Part shown: positions 23,394 through 34,143 of the stretch, piece after piece | Layout: the number at the start of each line of letters is the position of its first letter | Position numbering within the stretch: the stretch's first letter is position 1 | Assembly (NCBI GenBank): GCA_012976225.1 | Contig: JAAVVG010000002.1 | Location: 868,001 to 932,000, forward strand | Source of the DNA: Golubevia sp. BC0850 | Taxonomy: Eukaryota > Basidiomycota > Exobasidiomycetes > Golubeviales > Golubeviaceae | Length of the DNA stretch: 64,000 nt | Direction: 5' to 3' | Position numbers and translations under genes: made by a program | The notes under the pieces: model-generated | Database searches by the model: none | Told to the model about the DNA's origin: nothing | The model's input: the letters and a program-made list of their open reading frames with translations, nothing else

Positions 23394-23650
23394 AGCAAAA
23401 GAGGGAGAGAGAGCAAGGTTCAATTGGAAGAGGTTTCTTGAGGAGCAGCCTTTAAGACCCTTGGTCACACTGAACTACACAGTCAAGCTACCAAGATTTT
23501 TCTGAAGCAGTTTGATTCCAGAATTCGAGCTGGCTTCCAAGGGCTTGATGATCTCCAAAAAGGCTCGTAGACCAGCTGCTGACCCCCTCCCTTCCCTCCT
23601 CCTGAACTCTCCTCTCCTCCAGTTATCACCCCCTAAATTATTCAACCAAG

Positions 23651-23890
23651 ATGTTAGAAAACGCTCAATCTCAACGACGTCAAAGTCCAACGCATCCATC
23701 TGAATCAGCTGCACCTTCAACTTCAACTCCAACTACTTCCTCTGACTCTTCAAAGCCAACTTCACAGTCATCTCAATTGCCTTCACCAGAGACGATTTCA
23801 GCTGAACAAGCAGTAAAGAATTTAGCAGACGGGATCATGAAAGATGAAATGAAAGATTTGGGAGAGGTGAAAGAAGAGGTTAAAGCTTGA
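23651..23890 (+). CDS. Small hypothetical protein
   Basis: 79 residues from an ATG at 23651 with no intron. The first 45 residues are Ser/Thr/Pro/Gln-rich. The end is an acidic amphipathic stretch (SAEQAVKNLADGIMKDEM, then KDLGEVKEEVKA) that could form a helix. No family recognised, no signal peptide. The pyrimidine-rich upstream sequence resembles other 5' UTRs here. It could be a real small gene or chance. Confidence 0.45.
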   Translation: MLENAQSQRRQSPTHPSESAAPSTSTPTTSSDSSKPTSQSSQLPSPETISAEQAVKNLADGIMKDEMKDLGEVKEEVKA

Positions 23891-25229
23891 GGAGCAGAAG
23901 AAAGTAGAAGGGACAGATGATGCTTGTTATTTAGAAAACCCCTTCTTTTAAAAGAAAAAGATTTCGAAGCCTTCAAGCTGTTATGTGGAAGGGATGGCTC
24001 TCGATATGTATTTTACTTCAAAAAAACAGCATTATATTGAATTTATTTTTTTCAAAGATCTGTTCTGTTCTAAGGGGAGTTCTGGAGAAAGGTTCGAAAT
24101 CTTTCCCTCACCTTCTTTTTGTTCCTCTTGGAAGGAGGTTTGAGATAAACCGAAACCCAAAATCAGGAATTCTATCTTCTCTCCCTCAGAACAGAAACGG
24201 GGTTGCGAGAGCGTGTTGTTTGTTTGTTCTTTCAAGATTCCAGAGCAACCTTGAGATCTGGAAGTTGAAAGGGGCGAAGGACCTGAACCTTAGAAAATCT
24301 CACAAGGTCACAGATATAGAAGTGAATTGAATCGATCAACATGACATTGAAATACAGAAAAGAGGGCTTGAAATGTACATAGGCTACATCAGCGAAACAA
24401 AGAAAGGATCAAGAGAGGTATCAACGAAACACACACCGACGAAATGAACTTTTCGTATGCTCTAGCAACTGTATCGGTGTCAGTACGCAGACGTGGATTC
24501 TTTAATTTCTTGGGAGAGCTAGAGACGGAAAGGGTTGTAGAACTGGAGAGAGAGGGAGTGGGTTGGTTTGACATGAGAGAGCAAGTTTTAGTCAACAGAG
24601 ATCAAGGTGGCTTCGTCTTCACAGGTGGAACGTAGATGTGAGGATACAAAGCGTTCTGCGGTGAAAGAGTTGGAGAAGAGTTACTGATACTTCCTTTCCC
24701 TAATTCAACCTTCACAGCATAGGTTGTCGCTCTTTGTTCTTACCGCTGCTCCCCTGTATCTTGAGAGACTATATCCTCCAAGCAATCTACCTTTTGTTCC
24801 TCTGATCAGACCAGCGTGATCCCATTTCTAATGAGATGCACCTTTTCTTGATTCACCTGCTCTTCTCCAAATAAAAAAGAAAGTCTGCCTCAAGATCCTT
24901 TACTGGCTGTTCCGACCTTGTATAGTCTGAGATTTGACCAGAAGGGGAAAGATCAAGGGCACTCAGAACGTTGGTAGACAAGTTAAATCAAATCAACATT
25001 CCACTTCGAGCAAGAAAGATCTTTTGAGGATTCTCGTCGTTTCATTCGAATACCTGAAGGCTCGATCTCAAACAGAGGCTTGGAAATGAACAGCAGTCTC
25101 GTGTTTTTGGGAAAGCCCTTATTCTTGTACAAGGTCGAAAGTTGAGTTCTTCTCCCTCCAGTTCCCAAACGCTTCAGTCAATCCCCGCACCGAAGACTCC
25201 TTCTAGCCTCAAGTACGACTAAGACAAAG
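23891..25229. other. Intergenic region, gene-poor
   Basis: A minus-strand frame at 24983-25168 (LSTLYKNKGFPKNTRLLF) may be the decayed C-terminal end of the LRR relic to its right. No other support. Confidence 0.4.
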
Positions 25230-26350
25230 CCAAACATTCACATCGATCCTGGTTTTGAAGCTTGATCATTGAGGCCAAGGGGAGATCCACGGAAAGCTCG
25301 ACAGGTAATTCTTCCCTTTTGATTCGTCGCCAACTGAGAGAGAAGGAGAGAACAATGTGAGGTGAGAGACAACTCTGGGTGAGATGAGAGAGACCCCGGA
25401 TTCTTTTGGGCCAAAAAGGGAAACTCCTCAGTTTACTCACTTGTTTCGCCAATTTCCAAGGTCCTTAGCTTCACCTTCCCACTTTTGATCATCTCATTCC
25501 CTTCCAAGACCTCCCTTGCCTCTTTCCAAAGTTTGAACGATCGCGGAGAAGCCATCTCTGAACCTAAAATGTTGATCGGTTTAGATGGAACCGCCAATTC
25601 TTTGAGCGCTGGAAGACCTTTGCTCGAGAGAATAGTAGATAGCAGGGTCTCCTCTGTGAAGTCTTGATCCCGAGGCTTGGATTCTTTAGCCGCCTAGTAG
25701 AATAGTAGATGGAGAACCTCGACCCTTGTAAAGGAGGTCACCAGCTCCTCTCTCCTCATCATTCTCAGTAAAACCCCGTCCAAACTCAATATCTTCAGTG
25801 CGTTGAATTTCGAGAGATGCGAACTCAGGGAGTTTGCGCAATAGACTGAAACGAGACGAAGGTGCTTGATTGAAGAATAAGATTCGACGAGACTTGAGAG
25901 AAAGTCCACTGAAACTTGACATGTTGACCTTGCTCCTCATGAGGAAGTAAATGCATCTCCACATATGAACTCCAAATAATCGAGAGAACTAGCAACCAGA
26001 AGAAAGTGATAAATTGCTGCTGTCTCTAAATTTCCTCCCGCCAAGCTACTCTCTTCACCTCTCCATTTTAATTAACCCCCGTTATTGAGGGAACCATCGT
26101 CCCAGATGATTCTGGGTCTGAGAGCTAGCTGCTTCACGTTCGATAGACTTTTGAAGGTTTCTGAGTATTCCGAAAGATAAATGAAGAACGAATAGTCTAA
26201 ATTGAACGATATTGAAGCTCGAGTTAATTCGGAGCAGAACACTATTCTCATTTAGATCGTGTGGGAAAGATTGGAGGTCAGTTTGCTGCTTGAGGTGTGA
26301 GCTAGCGCAAGTGGCTAAGTGGAGAGACAAGGGACCTTTCCGACTCACCC
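25230..26350 (-). pseudogene. Leucine-rich (F-box/LRR-type) protein pseudogene
   Basis: Between about 26240 and 25440 one minus-strand frame reads as a leucine-rich-repeat protein: FNLDYSFFIYLSEYSETFKS, LSNVKQLALRPRIIWDDGS, FLLVASSLDYLEFICGDAF, VDFLSSLVESYSSIKHLRLV, LSKFNALKILSLDGVLL and LPALKELAVPSKPINILGSE. Three in-frame stops interrupt it (after NNGG, FTSS and HLLFY), with no intron that would remove them. Because the frame is otherwise kept, the loss looks fairly recent. A GTGAGT donor at the lower end (about 25440) and another near 26346 suggest original introns. The architecture resembles fungal F-box/LRR proteins, but I do not see an F-box itself; that label is inference from the sister relic at 12.4-13.8 kb. 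Confidence 0.55.
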
Positions 26351-27364
26351 AGGATCCAGATCATGTTCTGTGCTGTCAGTTTCCATTTGAAAGCTGCAGC
26401 AGAATTCAGAAAGAGCCTCTTCAGGGAGTGAGCTAGGAAAGGGAGTGGGAGGCTCCTTCCTTGAACGATAGCCACCAATGGGACGAGATGGAAGTCTAGA
26501 ATCGACAGTCACCTTGACCTTTCTCCCCTACTTCAAACGATCTGAAACTCTGTAGGATCGCATATGAGAACACAGTCAATTGGTCAACAGAATCTACTCC
26601 ATTTTGAAAATGAAGTCTCATCAGAAACTTTAGAGGCAACGACGATTCTGGGGAGTCTTCAACATGGAAAGTAGGGAGACTTGAAGAATGATGTCAATCG
26701 AGTTTGAAAAGAACAAGAAAAACAAATCTGGATGACTGCAGAGACGCAAATTTGCGGAACACAAAGAAAGAAGTGGACTTTGACTTCGTGTTTCTTTCTC
26801 TCTCCTCTCGTTCTCTCTGCTCCAAATCAAAAGTAGCAATGCCTTTCCCTCGATAAGCTGTACACTCGTTGATCGATCTCCCTTCTAAATTTTAAGTCCA
26901 AGACTCCTCACCCATCTTCAAACCTCTTTCACCGAATAAATTGAATTCCGTGAAGATGAAGAAGGGAGGGAAAAGTTTGGTGACAAGCATCTCCTCATAC
27001 CGATCTCATCTCGACTGACTCGCGCAGTCTCGATCTCTTCTCAAGAATGGTACGATTTTCATCTCTTCGATTGAATGTCATCCGATTTTTTTCAGCTTTC
27101 CTGCGTCTATTCTCAATAGAATGAGGTTTGGTGAACGAGCTTGGATTTGAAAGGTCAAGGCCGGTCTGGACCCACTCTTGAAAATCGAAAAAGAGATCTA
27201 ATCTCCCGAATGCTTGCGTTAGTCCCGGTAAAGATCAGAAAATTAGATTCCAGATAAAGTGACTGGTACACAGGATGGGAGTCATTGATTGAGAGAAAAA
27301 GATTGAATGCTAGTGTGGTACAACAGAGCCTAATGCGTGAGAAGAAGTGAGCAAGCGAGGGAAT
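26351..27364. other. Intergenic region without a supported gene
   Basis: Upstream part of the LRR relic and downstream flank of the EAF1 gene. No convincing ORF, RNA or repeat. Confidence 0.5.
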
Positions 27365-30300
27365 TTATTGACGAGCTTGATTCGACTGGTTCGATTGATT
27401 CGATTGCTGAGCTTGTTGACTTTGTCTGTAAAGCTGCATAGCAACTTGCTGAAGCTGAAAGAAAAGAGCGAAGAGTGGAAATGTAAGGAAAGGAGTGTTG
27501 AAAAGAGTTTCTCGAAGTCTTGACACAATGCCTCATCTTATCTCCAAACTTACCTGCTCTGGAGTGAGATTGTTAGCAGCTGGATTGTTAGCAAGCTGAG
27601 CTTGAACAGCTGCCAAAGCGGCTTGATTCATAGGAGCTTGAGGTCGCTGTTGTTGATTCTGATTCTGGATTGCGCTGACGGCAGCCATTAGAGAAGGCGA
27701 TGGAGCGTTCCCAGTTTGACCATTAGAGTTTCCATTTCCAGAGCTAGAACCATTGCTTTGTGATTGAGGTCTACCTTGTTGACCTTGGTTGGAACCTTGA
27801 TTGGAAGAATTAGAGCTACCTCCTCCTCCTCCTCCTTGCTGAGCCTGTTGAGCCTGTTGCCTAGCTTGAGCATCAGCCTTCTGCTGTTGAATTCGATGAA
27901 TGTGCATAGCTTGAATTTGTCTCATCCTAGCTTCTTCTTGATCAGCTTTGGCAGCAGAGAGCTGACCTGGAGTTGGAGTTGGACCATTCTTGATTTGAGC
28001 GTGAGTCTCATGAGACGTTAGATTAACCTTCCTTGGTCCACCTCCACTCTGAGAGTTTTGGTTAGTCATACTGGCTTGAGCAGCTTTGTTAGCCAAAGTA
28101 GCTTCTCTACGTTTCGAGTTCTTTTTCATCACCTCGATGAGGTTGACTCTTCTGAGCTTCTTCCTAGAGCCATCGTGCTTCTGATTGATCTTCTTGGTGA
28201 TCCTTTCTCGTTTGGCTGCCAGAGAATTCTGAGGCAGAGCAGGGATTGTGAGATCAGAATCTGAGGCTGGTGGTGGACCTCCATTAGCTGCGTTGCTCTG
28301 CTGTTGATGTTGAGCAGCAGCTGCTGAAGTTCCTGCACCCATCTTGGCATCGATTTGAGCAGCTACGGCAGCTGAGAGAGTCGGAGGTGGAGGAGGTGGA
28401 ACTCCTTTGGCGATTGCTTGACTGATTCTGGAGGCTCTGTCGAAGCAGTCCCAAGGATCTCTCCTGTCTGTGGGGACTGACATTCGAGTCGAGTTGAAGA
28501 GGTCAGAGACCAGCTGCCAGTGACTGTTGTACTGTTTGGCTAAAGCCAATAGATACTGATCCTCTTCTGGAGTCCAAAGGAATTGAGCAGCTCGGATATC
28601 TGCCGAAGGAGGAGCGGCAGGCGTGTGGTTGACGGGCGGTACTTCCTTGGAACCTCGACCAGCCTTGCGACTGAAGAGGACGGATCCTGGGGGAGCGACT
28701 CCGCCCATCAGAGCCAGGTTTTCCAGTTCGCTAGGAGACAGACCTTTGTTTGGATCTGCTATCTCAGAAGCGATCATCCAATCCGAATCCTCGATCCATC
28801 GACCCCTCGCTCGATTCTTCGAGGGCGCCAGCGTGCTAACCAAGATTGGCTTGGCATCTAGCAATCTCGAGACGTGAGTCAATCTCGGTGGTAGATTGAG
28901 ACTTCCCTCGTCCCAACGCCTATCTGATTTTCCAGTCGGATCAGGTAGAGAAGGCGAATCGTAGAGAGGTAGTTCCGGGAAGAGCTTCGAAGCTGTCATC
29001 TCCTCTGATTCGAGCAGCGCCGAGACTTCTTGAGAATCGATTCCTAACATCTGACTGACCGAATCGGGATCCACAGACGCGATAAGAGAGGAAGGAGAGA
29101 CGACGGTAGCGCCGATGTCCATGCTGAAGACGGGAGCCCTGACCGAATGAATTAAAGAGACTGGAAGTTCGATGCTAGAAGCCAGCGTAGAATCCTTGTT
29201 GGGAGCATCGATGCGAACCGATCTCTTGTTGGTTGCATCCGTCTCTGCGTCCAAGCCATCGGCAGCTTTGGCATCTCCACTGATAGAGAGAGTCGGCATT
29301 CTTTCATTGGCTTGCTTGAGAGGTTCTCTGACCACTTCGACAGGCGGAGGTTTGGCTTCTGATTCTTGTGCGAGTAGCGATCTAGTGACCTCTTCGACCT
29401 CTCCGTCATCAGCGTCTCCATCTGCGTCTGCGTCTGCGTCTGCATCTGCGTCCTCGTCTTCTCCTTCAGCGTCCGGTTCGGCGTCGATATCCATAGTCAT
29501 ATCCTTATCGGTTTCTTGAATCTTGCTAGCTTCATCTGTTTCGACCTCTTTCTCCTTGCCTCTTCGGCTACTCCGTTGAGCAGGTTGGACTTCTTTCTCT
29601 TGCAACTCTTCAGCGTCGGCATCCTTCATTTCTAAATCGCCATCTGCATTGACTGCTTGCTCTGAGTCAGACATAGTAGAAGACTTGCGAACCTTAATGC
29701 AAAGAGCACGTCTAGCAGCAGCAGAAGGAGCTCGATGCCAAGCTTCAACAGCATGAGCGAGCTGATAAGCGACAGCGATTTTCCACCTTCTTTCTTCTCT
29801 GAAATCCGTTTGCATCCATTTCTAAGTGAATCGAAAGAAGAGAGACAGACATTCGAGATTAGAAACAAAGTTCACAAGGGTTCTCAAAGCTGTCATTCTT
29901 TCTTTCGAAAAGGTTTGGACTCACCATTTCTTCCAACAAATGATCCCAAGCACTCTTCCTAACAACAGGTCCTTTCTGTTTCTTAATTTGTCTAAAACTC
30001 CACTCATTCTTAGATTTCAACTTTTCAATTCTAGCCATAGCCTTGATGAACCTTTGCTCTTGAAAAGCGACAGACCAATCGTTGGTGGACAAGCACTTAT
30101 CAGCTCTTGCCACCAATCCAGCTCCCGGAGAAGCTCTCGTCCTGACGTACCATCGCCACAGATCCACAGGTCCAGAATTGGCTGGACCAGGAGGGACACC
30201 AGTCGAACCAGACACAGTGAGAAGACTAGTAGAAGGAGAAGCTTGAGAAGGGTTGAGACTTGAAGCTGGAGTATTTGAGAGTTGAGCTGGATTGATCGAA

Positions 30301-31923
30301 GCCCCTGGCTGAAGGGCTGGATTCGATAGTAGTGGATTCGCTTGATTGTTGAGAATAGGAGGCTGTTTCCTAACACCTCTGTGATGAATTGCACCTCCAG
30401 AGACTCCAGTTCCAGTGAATCTCCTATGAGGATCCGGAGGAAGAGGTCTCAATCCACTTGCATAGATTACTGAGAGGGGATTAGGAGCTAACTGTTGTAG
30501 AGTAGGATGAGGAGGTGGTCGAAGATTTGCGATTTCTTCTTCTGCAGCTTGACTTGAGTTTTCAGTGTCTTCTATTCTAACTGAGGGAACAGTTAAATTG
30601 GTAGCTTGTGATTGAAGTTGAGATTGGGATTGAGAGACACCATCCGTAGATTGAGATTGAGAAGCTGATTTCCCTCTGGTAGACATTCTAATTGGAGTAG
30701 GTTCAGCCTTAACAGGCGATCCAGAATTTCCTCTTTTGTTCGATTTCTTCTCTTCTTCTTGTCCTCCTTTTTGAAGAGTCGCTGCTCTAGCTCTAGACCG
30801 ACTACCACTTCCAGAAGCTTTTCTCCCGCCAGATTCTTTGGATTCATCTCCATCGACGTACATCTGATCCTTGGAGTTTTGATCATCTTCTTCCTCATCA
30901 CTCGAGGGAGCGGGACTTGGACTCAAACTAGAAGAATCCGGTGAATCTCTTCCTTCATCCTTCCTATCGATCTTCGTGCCGGTTCTTCTCCGCCTTCCAC
31001 CTCTAGAGGTACTTCCAGTAGCAGTGGCAGGCGAGGCTCCCGCGGCGCCTTTGGATCCAGAAGCTGTCGATTGAGTCTTGCCAGACGATTCCTTCTTGAC
31101 GACGGGAGAAGCTGGAGGCTGCTTTCCACGAGCACCTACTCCTCTCAGTCCGATTCCAGGAGTAGAAGAATTGACCAGACTTGCTAGAGTTGGATCGGCT
31201 CCATCCCATTCCCAACCATCTTCATCTTTAGGTTTATAAAGAACGGCTCCTAGCTCCTCTGCTAATCGCTCTCTCATGGTGTCTGTAGATGGGAATCGAA
31301 TAGTTGCGATAGAAGTCGAGGAGCTGATAGATAGGAGAAGACAGCAATTTGGACGTCGGATCAGCATACATCTATGGAAAGTGAGGAGGCATCGAGAGAG
31401 ACGCTTGATTCCTAGAGCTCGCAATTCTACACTATCATTTTGTCTGTCTGGCCCAAATAATCATAACTCAAATTGAATGTACTCACTCTAGGCCGAATTC
31501 CTCCTTGAAATCTTCCCAATCCTTGCCACCTTCGCCTTCCTCTGGTGCTTCACTTGGAGGAGCACCTGGAGGGAAGTGAGCTGGACCACCTTCCAACTGA
31601 TCCGTCAACTTCTCCTGCCTAGAGTACATCAAAAAGAGTTCATACAGAGAGCCTGCGTGTACACGTCGTACATTCCTGTGGGAGGGAAGAAGGATGAGGA
31701 GGGAGTAAGACATGAGCTTCCAGCTTCTTGAGGAAAGAGTGAGAGATAGATAGAATAGAATCACGCACTGTGCATCTCTCTTTGCTCTTTCGATCTTCGA
31801 ATTCCTTCTTTCTTCTATTTGTTCTAAAGTGATACTACTGGTTGAAGCTGAAGCTTGAGAGCTATTAGTGTTCTGAGAATTGTCTTCATGTGGTGGATGG
31901 TTTCTGTCAGAGGAACGAGGCAT
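27365..31923 (-). CDS. EAF1: Eaf1/Vid21-like NuA4 histone acetyltransferase scaffold (HSA + SANT)
   Basis: Platform subunit of the NuA4 acetyltransferase complex in the nucleus. Five exons, 31923-31769, 31675-31487, 31323-29925, 29821-27554 and 27454-27365, give 1,366 residues with all phases matching. The HSA domain straddles the exon 3/4 junction near residue 581: KNEWSFRQIKKQKGPVVRKS, AWDHLLEEM, then KWMQTDFREERRWKIAVAYQ. A SANT/Myb domain near residues 990-1040 has LWTPEEDQYLLALAKQYNSH and the Eaf1-type STRMSVPTDRRDPWDCFDR. Between them lies an acidic stretch with an Asp-Ala repeat (about residue 710). The C-terminus is Gln/Asn-rich. Exons 1-2 (MPRSSDRN start, then LEQIEERRNSKIERAKRDAQ joined to NVRRVHAGSLYELF) are joined here because the phase fits. 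A separate short upstream gene cannot be fully excluded. Confidence 0.9.
29418..29458 (-). repeat. Hexanucleotide repeat coding for Asp-Ala
   Basis: GCGTCT-type repeats (plus strand) coding for alternating Asp and Ala inside the acidic linker of EAF1. Confidence 0.8.
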
Positions 31924-32143
31924 CTTGGATTTGATGCGTTGCGCTCTCTTAGAATGAGAGGATTGATGATTGGAATAGAATTTAAAGAGAGTAGAGTAGA
32001 CTTGATACTTCTTTGCTTCTTGAATGGATTGATTGGATGCTTGGATGGATTGTATGCTCCCTCCGACTGCAGCTGCGAAAGCCTTCCTCCCCTCCCCTCC
32101 CTTCCCCACTTCACCCTCCCATTTCAAGCTGAATTCTTTCAAG
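31924..32143. promoter_or_regulatory. Short divergent promoter EAF1 / capping protein alpha
   Basis: Only about 220 bases separate the two divergent start codons, so both core promoters must lie here or overlap transcribed sequence. No clear TATA box. Confidence 0.55.
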
Positions 32144-33638
32144 ATGACCTCTGAGAGTTCAATGGACTCACGAGCAGCATTAGCATCTTCTTTATTGATT
32201 CAAACTCCACCAGGTCAAATTGCTACAATTTATGGAGATCTTCAATCTCTACTGCTCTCTGAATCTCCTGATGAACCTTCAATCGTTAACAATCAATTCG
32301 CTGCAACTTCAGAGCCAGTTTTAATAGTTTACAATACTGAACAGTTAACCACAGTCAACGTTCAAGCAGAAGGAGTAGGGATCATCTCAAATGCCAGCAC
32401 CGTAACTGCTGCTGCAACTGATAGATACAGGCTACCAAATCAGAACTTGACTTTCGCTTTCAATCACATGGATAACTCTGTCTCTGATGTAAAGAGCTAT
32501 AAATCTAATCAGAAGCTGGAAAAGACCAGGTGAGTTTGAGAGACAAACGAAAGACAGGAACGTGAGCAGGGAGGCATTGAACTAGCGATTAGGGTGGATA
32601 AGCTTGGAAGCGAAGTAGAGTTTCCTTCGACTTGTATTCTATGACTCAGCCTTTCTCTCCCTTTTCTTAGATCTTCTATCGATGCTTCTATCTCTGGATA
32701 TGTGAAAGCTCATTACCCAGGTGGAGTCTCCTCGGTCTTTACTGTCATTAAACCACCTCTATCAGCAACTCCTACTCCTACTCCTCCTCCTGCTACTACC
32801 TCAACTCCAATTCCTGCAGCAGAAGAAGAACCTGAATCCACTGGACCGAAGGAAGCAGATGATGCGGTAGATGCTGTAGAGTCGATGGAAGCCGTTGAGA
32901 AGGATGAAGAGGTCAAGGAGCCAGCAGATCTAGACCAGGAGATCAAGGAGGACAAGAATTTGGAAGATGAATATGAAGGAGATGACGCTGAAGTTCAATA
33001 CGTACTTCATATCGTTGGAAGTAAGAATAACTTGAACAACTTTTGGTGAGTTGATTAGAAGTTGAGGATCCTTGAGAGTTTGAATTGGCCAAGTCCCAGA
33101 TAAATCCCACCTCAGAATTCAGTCTCGACGAGTCTCTTGCAGACTGAGTACTAACAATTCCCGATTTTTCTCATCTTCCAGGGCCGGTCGTTGGCGTTCA
33201 ACCTACGTCTACGATCCCACAAACAACACCCTAACCGGTTCAATCTTACTTCGAGTTCATTATTTCGAAGGTGGAAATGTTCAATGTACCACTTCTCATT
33301 ATCCAGAACCCATCAATCTAATTTCTAATCCTTCAGATCCTACTTCTTTAAGTAGAGAGATTCTCAAATCCGTCAAGAAAATTGAAGATGAATATCATTT
33401 GAGCCTTTCTACTAATCTTGAAGATATGAAAGAGAAAACTTTCAAGGGGTTGAGAAGACAATTACCTTTGACCAAACAGAAGATGGATTGGGATAAGGTG
33501 AGAGAGAGAGAGAAAGAGTTTGTGATTTGAAGATTTGAGTTGGTGGATAGGGAAGGCTGATTCAGTTTTGGTCTCTTCCTCTCTTTCTTTGACGAACAGG
33601 TGTTGAATTATAAACTTAAGAATGAACTTTCAAGATAA
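32144..33638 (+). CDS. CAP1: F-actin-capping protein subunit alpha, with acidic insertion
   Basis: Alpha subunit of the heterodimer that caps actin barbed ends. Four exons, 32144-32529, 32671-33045, 33182-33497 and 33600-33638, give 371 residues. The family is shown by ALASSLLIQTPPGQIATIYG, PVLIVYNTEQ, the RWRSTYVYDP block with GSILLRVHYFEGGNVQ, and the C-terminal RRQLPLTKQKMDWDKVLNYK. Fungal and animal alpha subunits are usually about 270-290 residues. The excess is a Pro/Thr then Glu/Asp-rich stretch of about 75 residues (from ATPTPTPPPATT to NLEDEYEGDDAEV) placed before the VQYVLHIVG strand. It is likely a disordered loop. The last exon is only 13 codons and carries the C-terminal actin-binding tail. 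Confidence 0.93.
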
Positions 33639-34143
33639 AGGAATGTAGGAGGTTTGGAAAAGGGGAAAAGCTTTCTGTAGGAAAGCAAAGACAGAGATTG
33701 GGGGGTCTAGAAGGGGAGACTCTCTGTAAGGGGTGTGGGAAGAGGAGAATTCAGCTAAGTTCAAAATTCCGCTTGTACATAAATGATGCATGATGCATGG
33801 AAACTATTTCGTGAGAAGGAAGTTCCCCAAAGTATGGGCTTCTTTTAGTTCTTTCCAAATTCCAGCGAAAATATGTTATGTATCGCACGATGAGGATACC
33901 GGTTTTCAATCACCTCCGATCTCGAGGGCCAAAGTTCTAGAGTCCAGACCCTCTGCTCACCCAGATCTCTGAATCCGAAAAAGGAACTGTCAAAAGCAAA
34001 ATGAAAGATCGCACTTTTCGCATCCAAGGTCCTCTTCCTAAACATTGCATTCTCATCTTCATCTTAGCTCTATCGAACCACTCCCTTCCTCTACCCTCTC
34101 CTCCTCTACTCCTCCACTCGCCTTTCTCTAGTTCCGAGGCGAA
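33639..34143. other. Intergenic region before the histidine kinase
   Basis: 3' flank of CAP1 and 5' flank of the kinase. The part just before the kinase ATG is pyrimidine-rich (CCTCTCCTCCTC), probably 5' UTR. No gene seen. Confidence 0.55.

Noticed and set aside
31324-31424. Start of EAF1 at an ATG at 31424
   Set aside because: The CTATCAG acceptor ending at 31324 joins the upstream exons in phase, and the stretch before it is unlike coding sequence.
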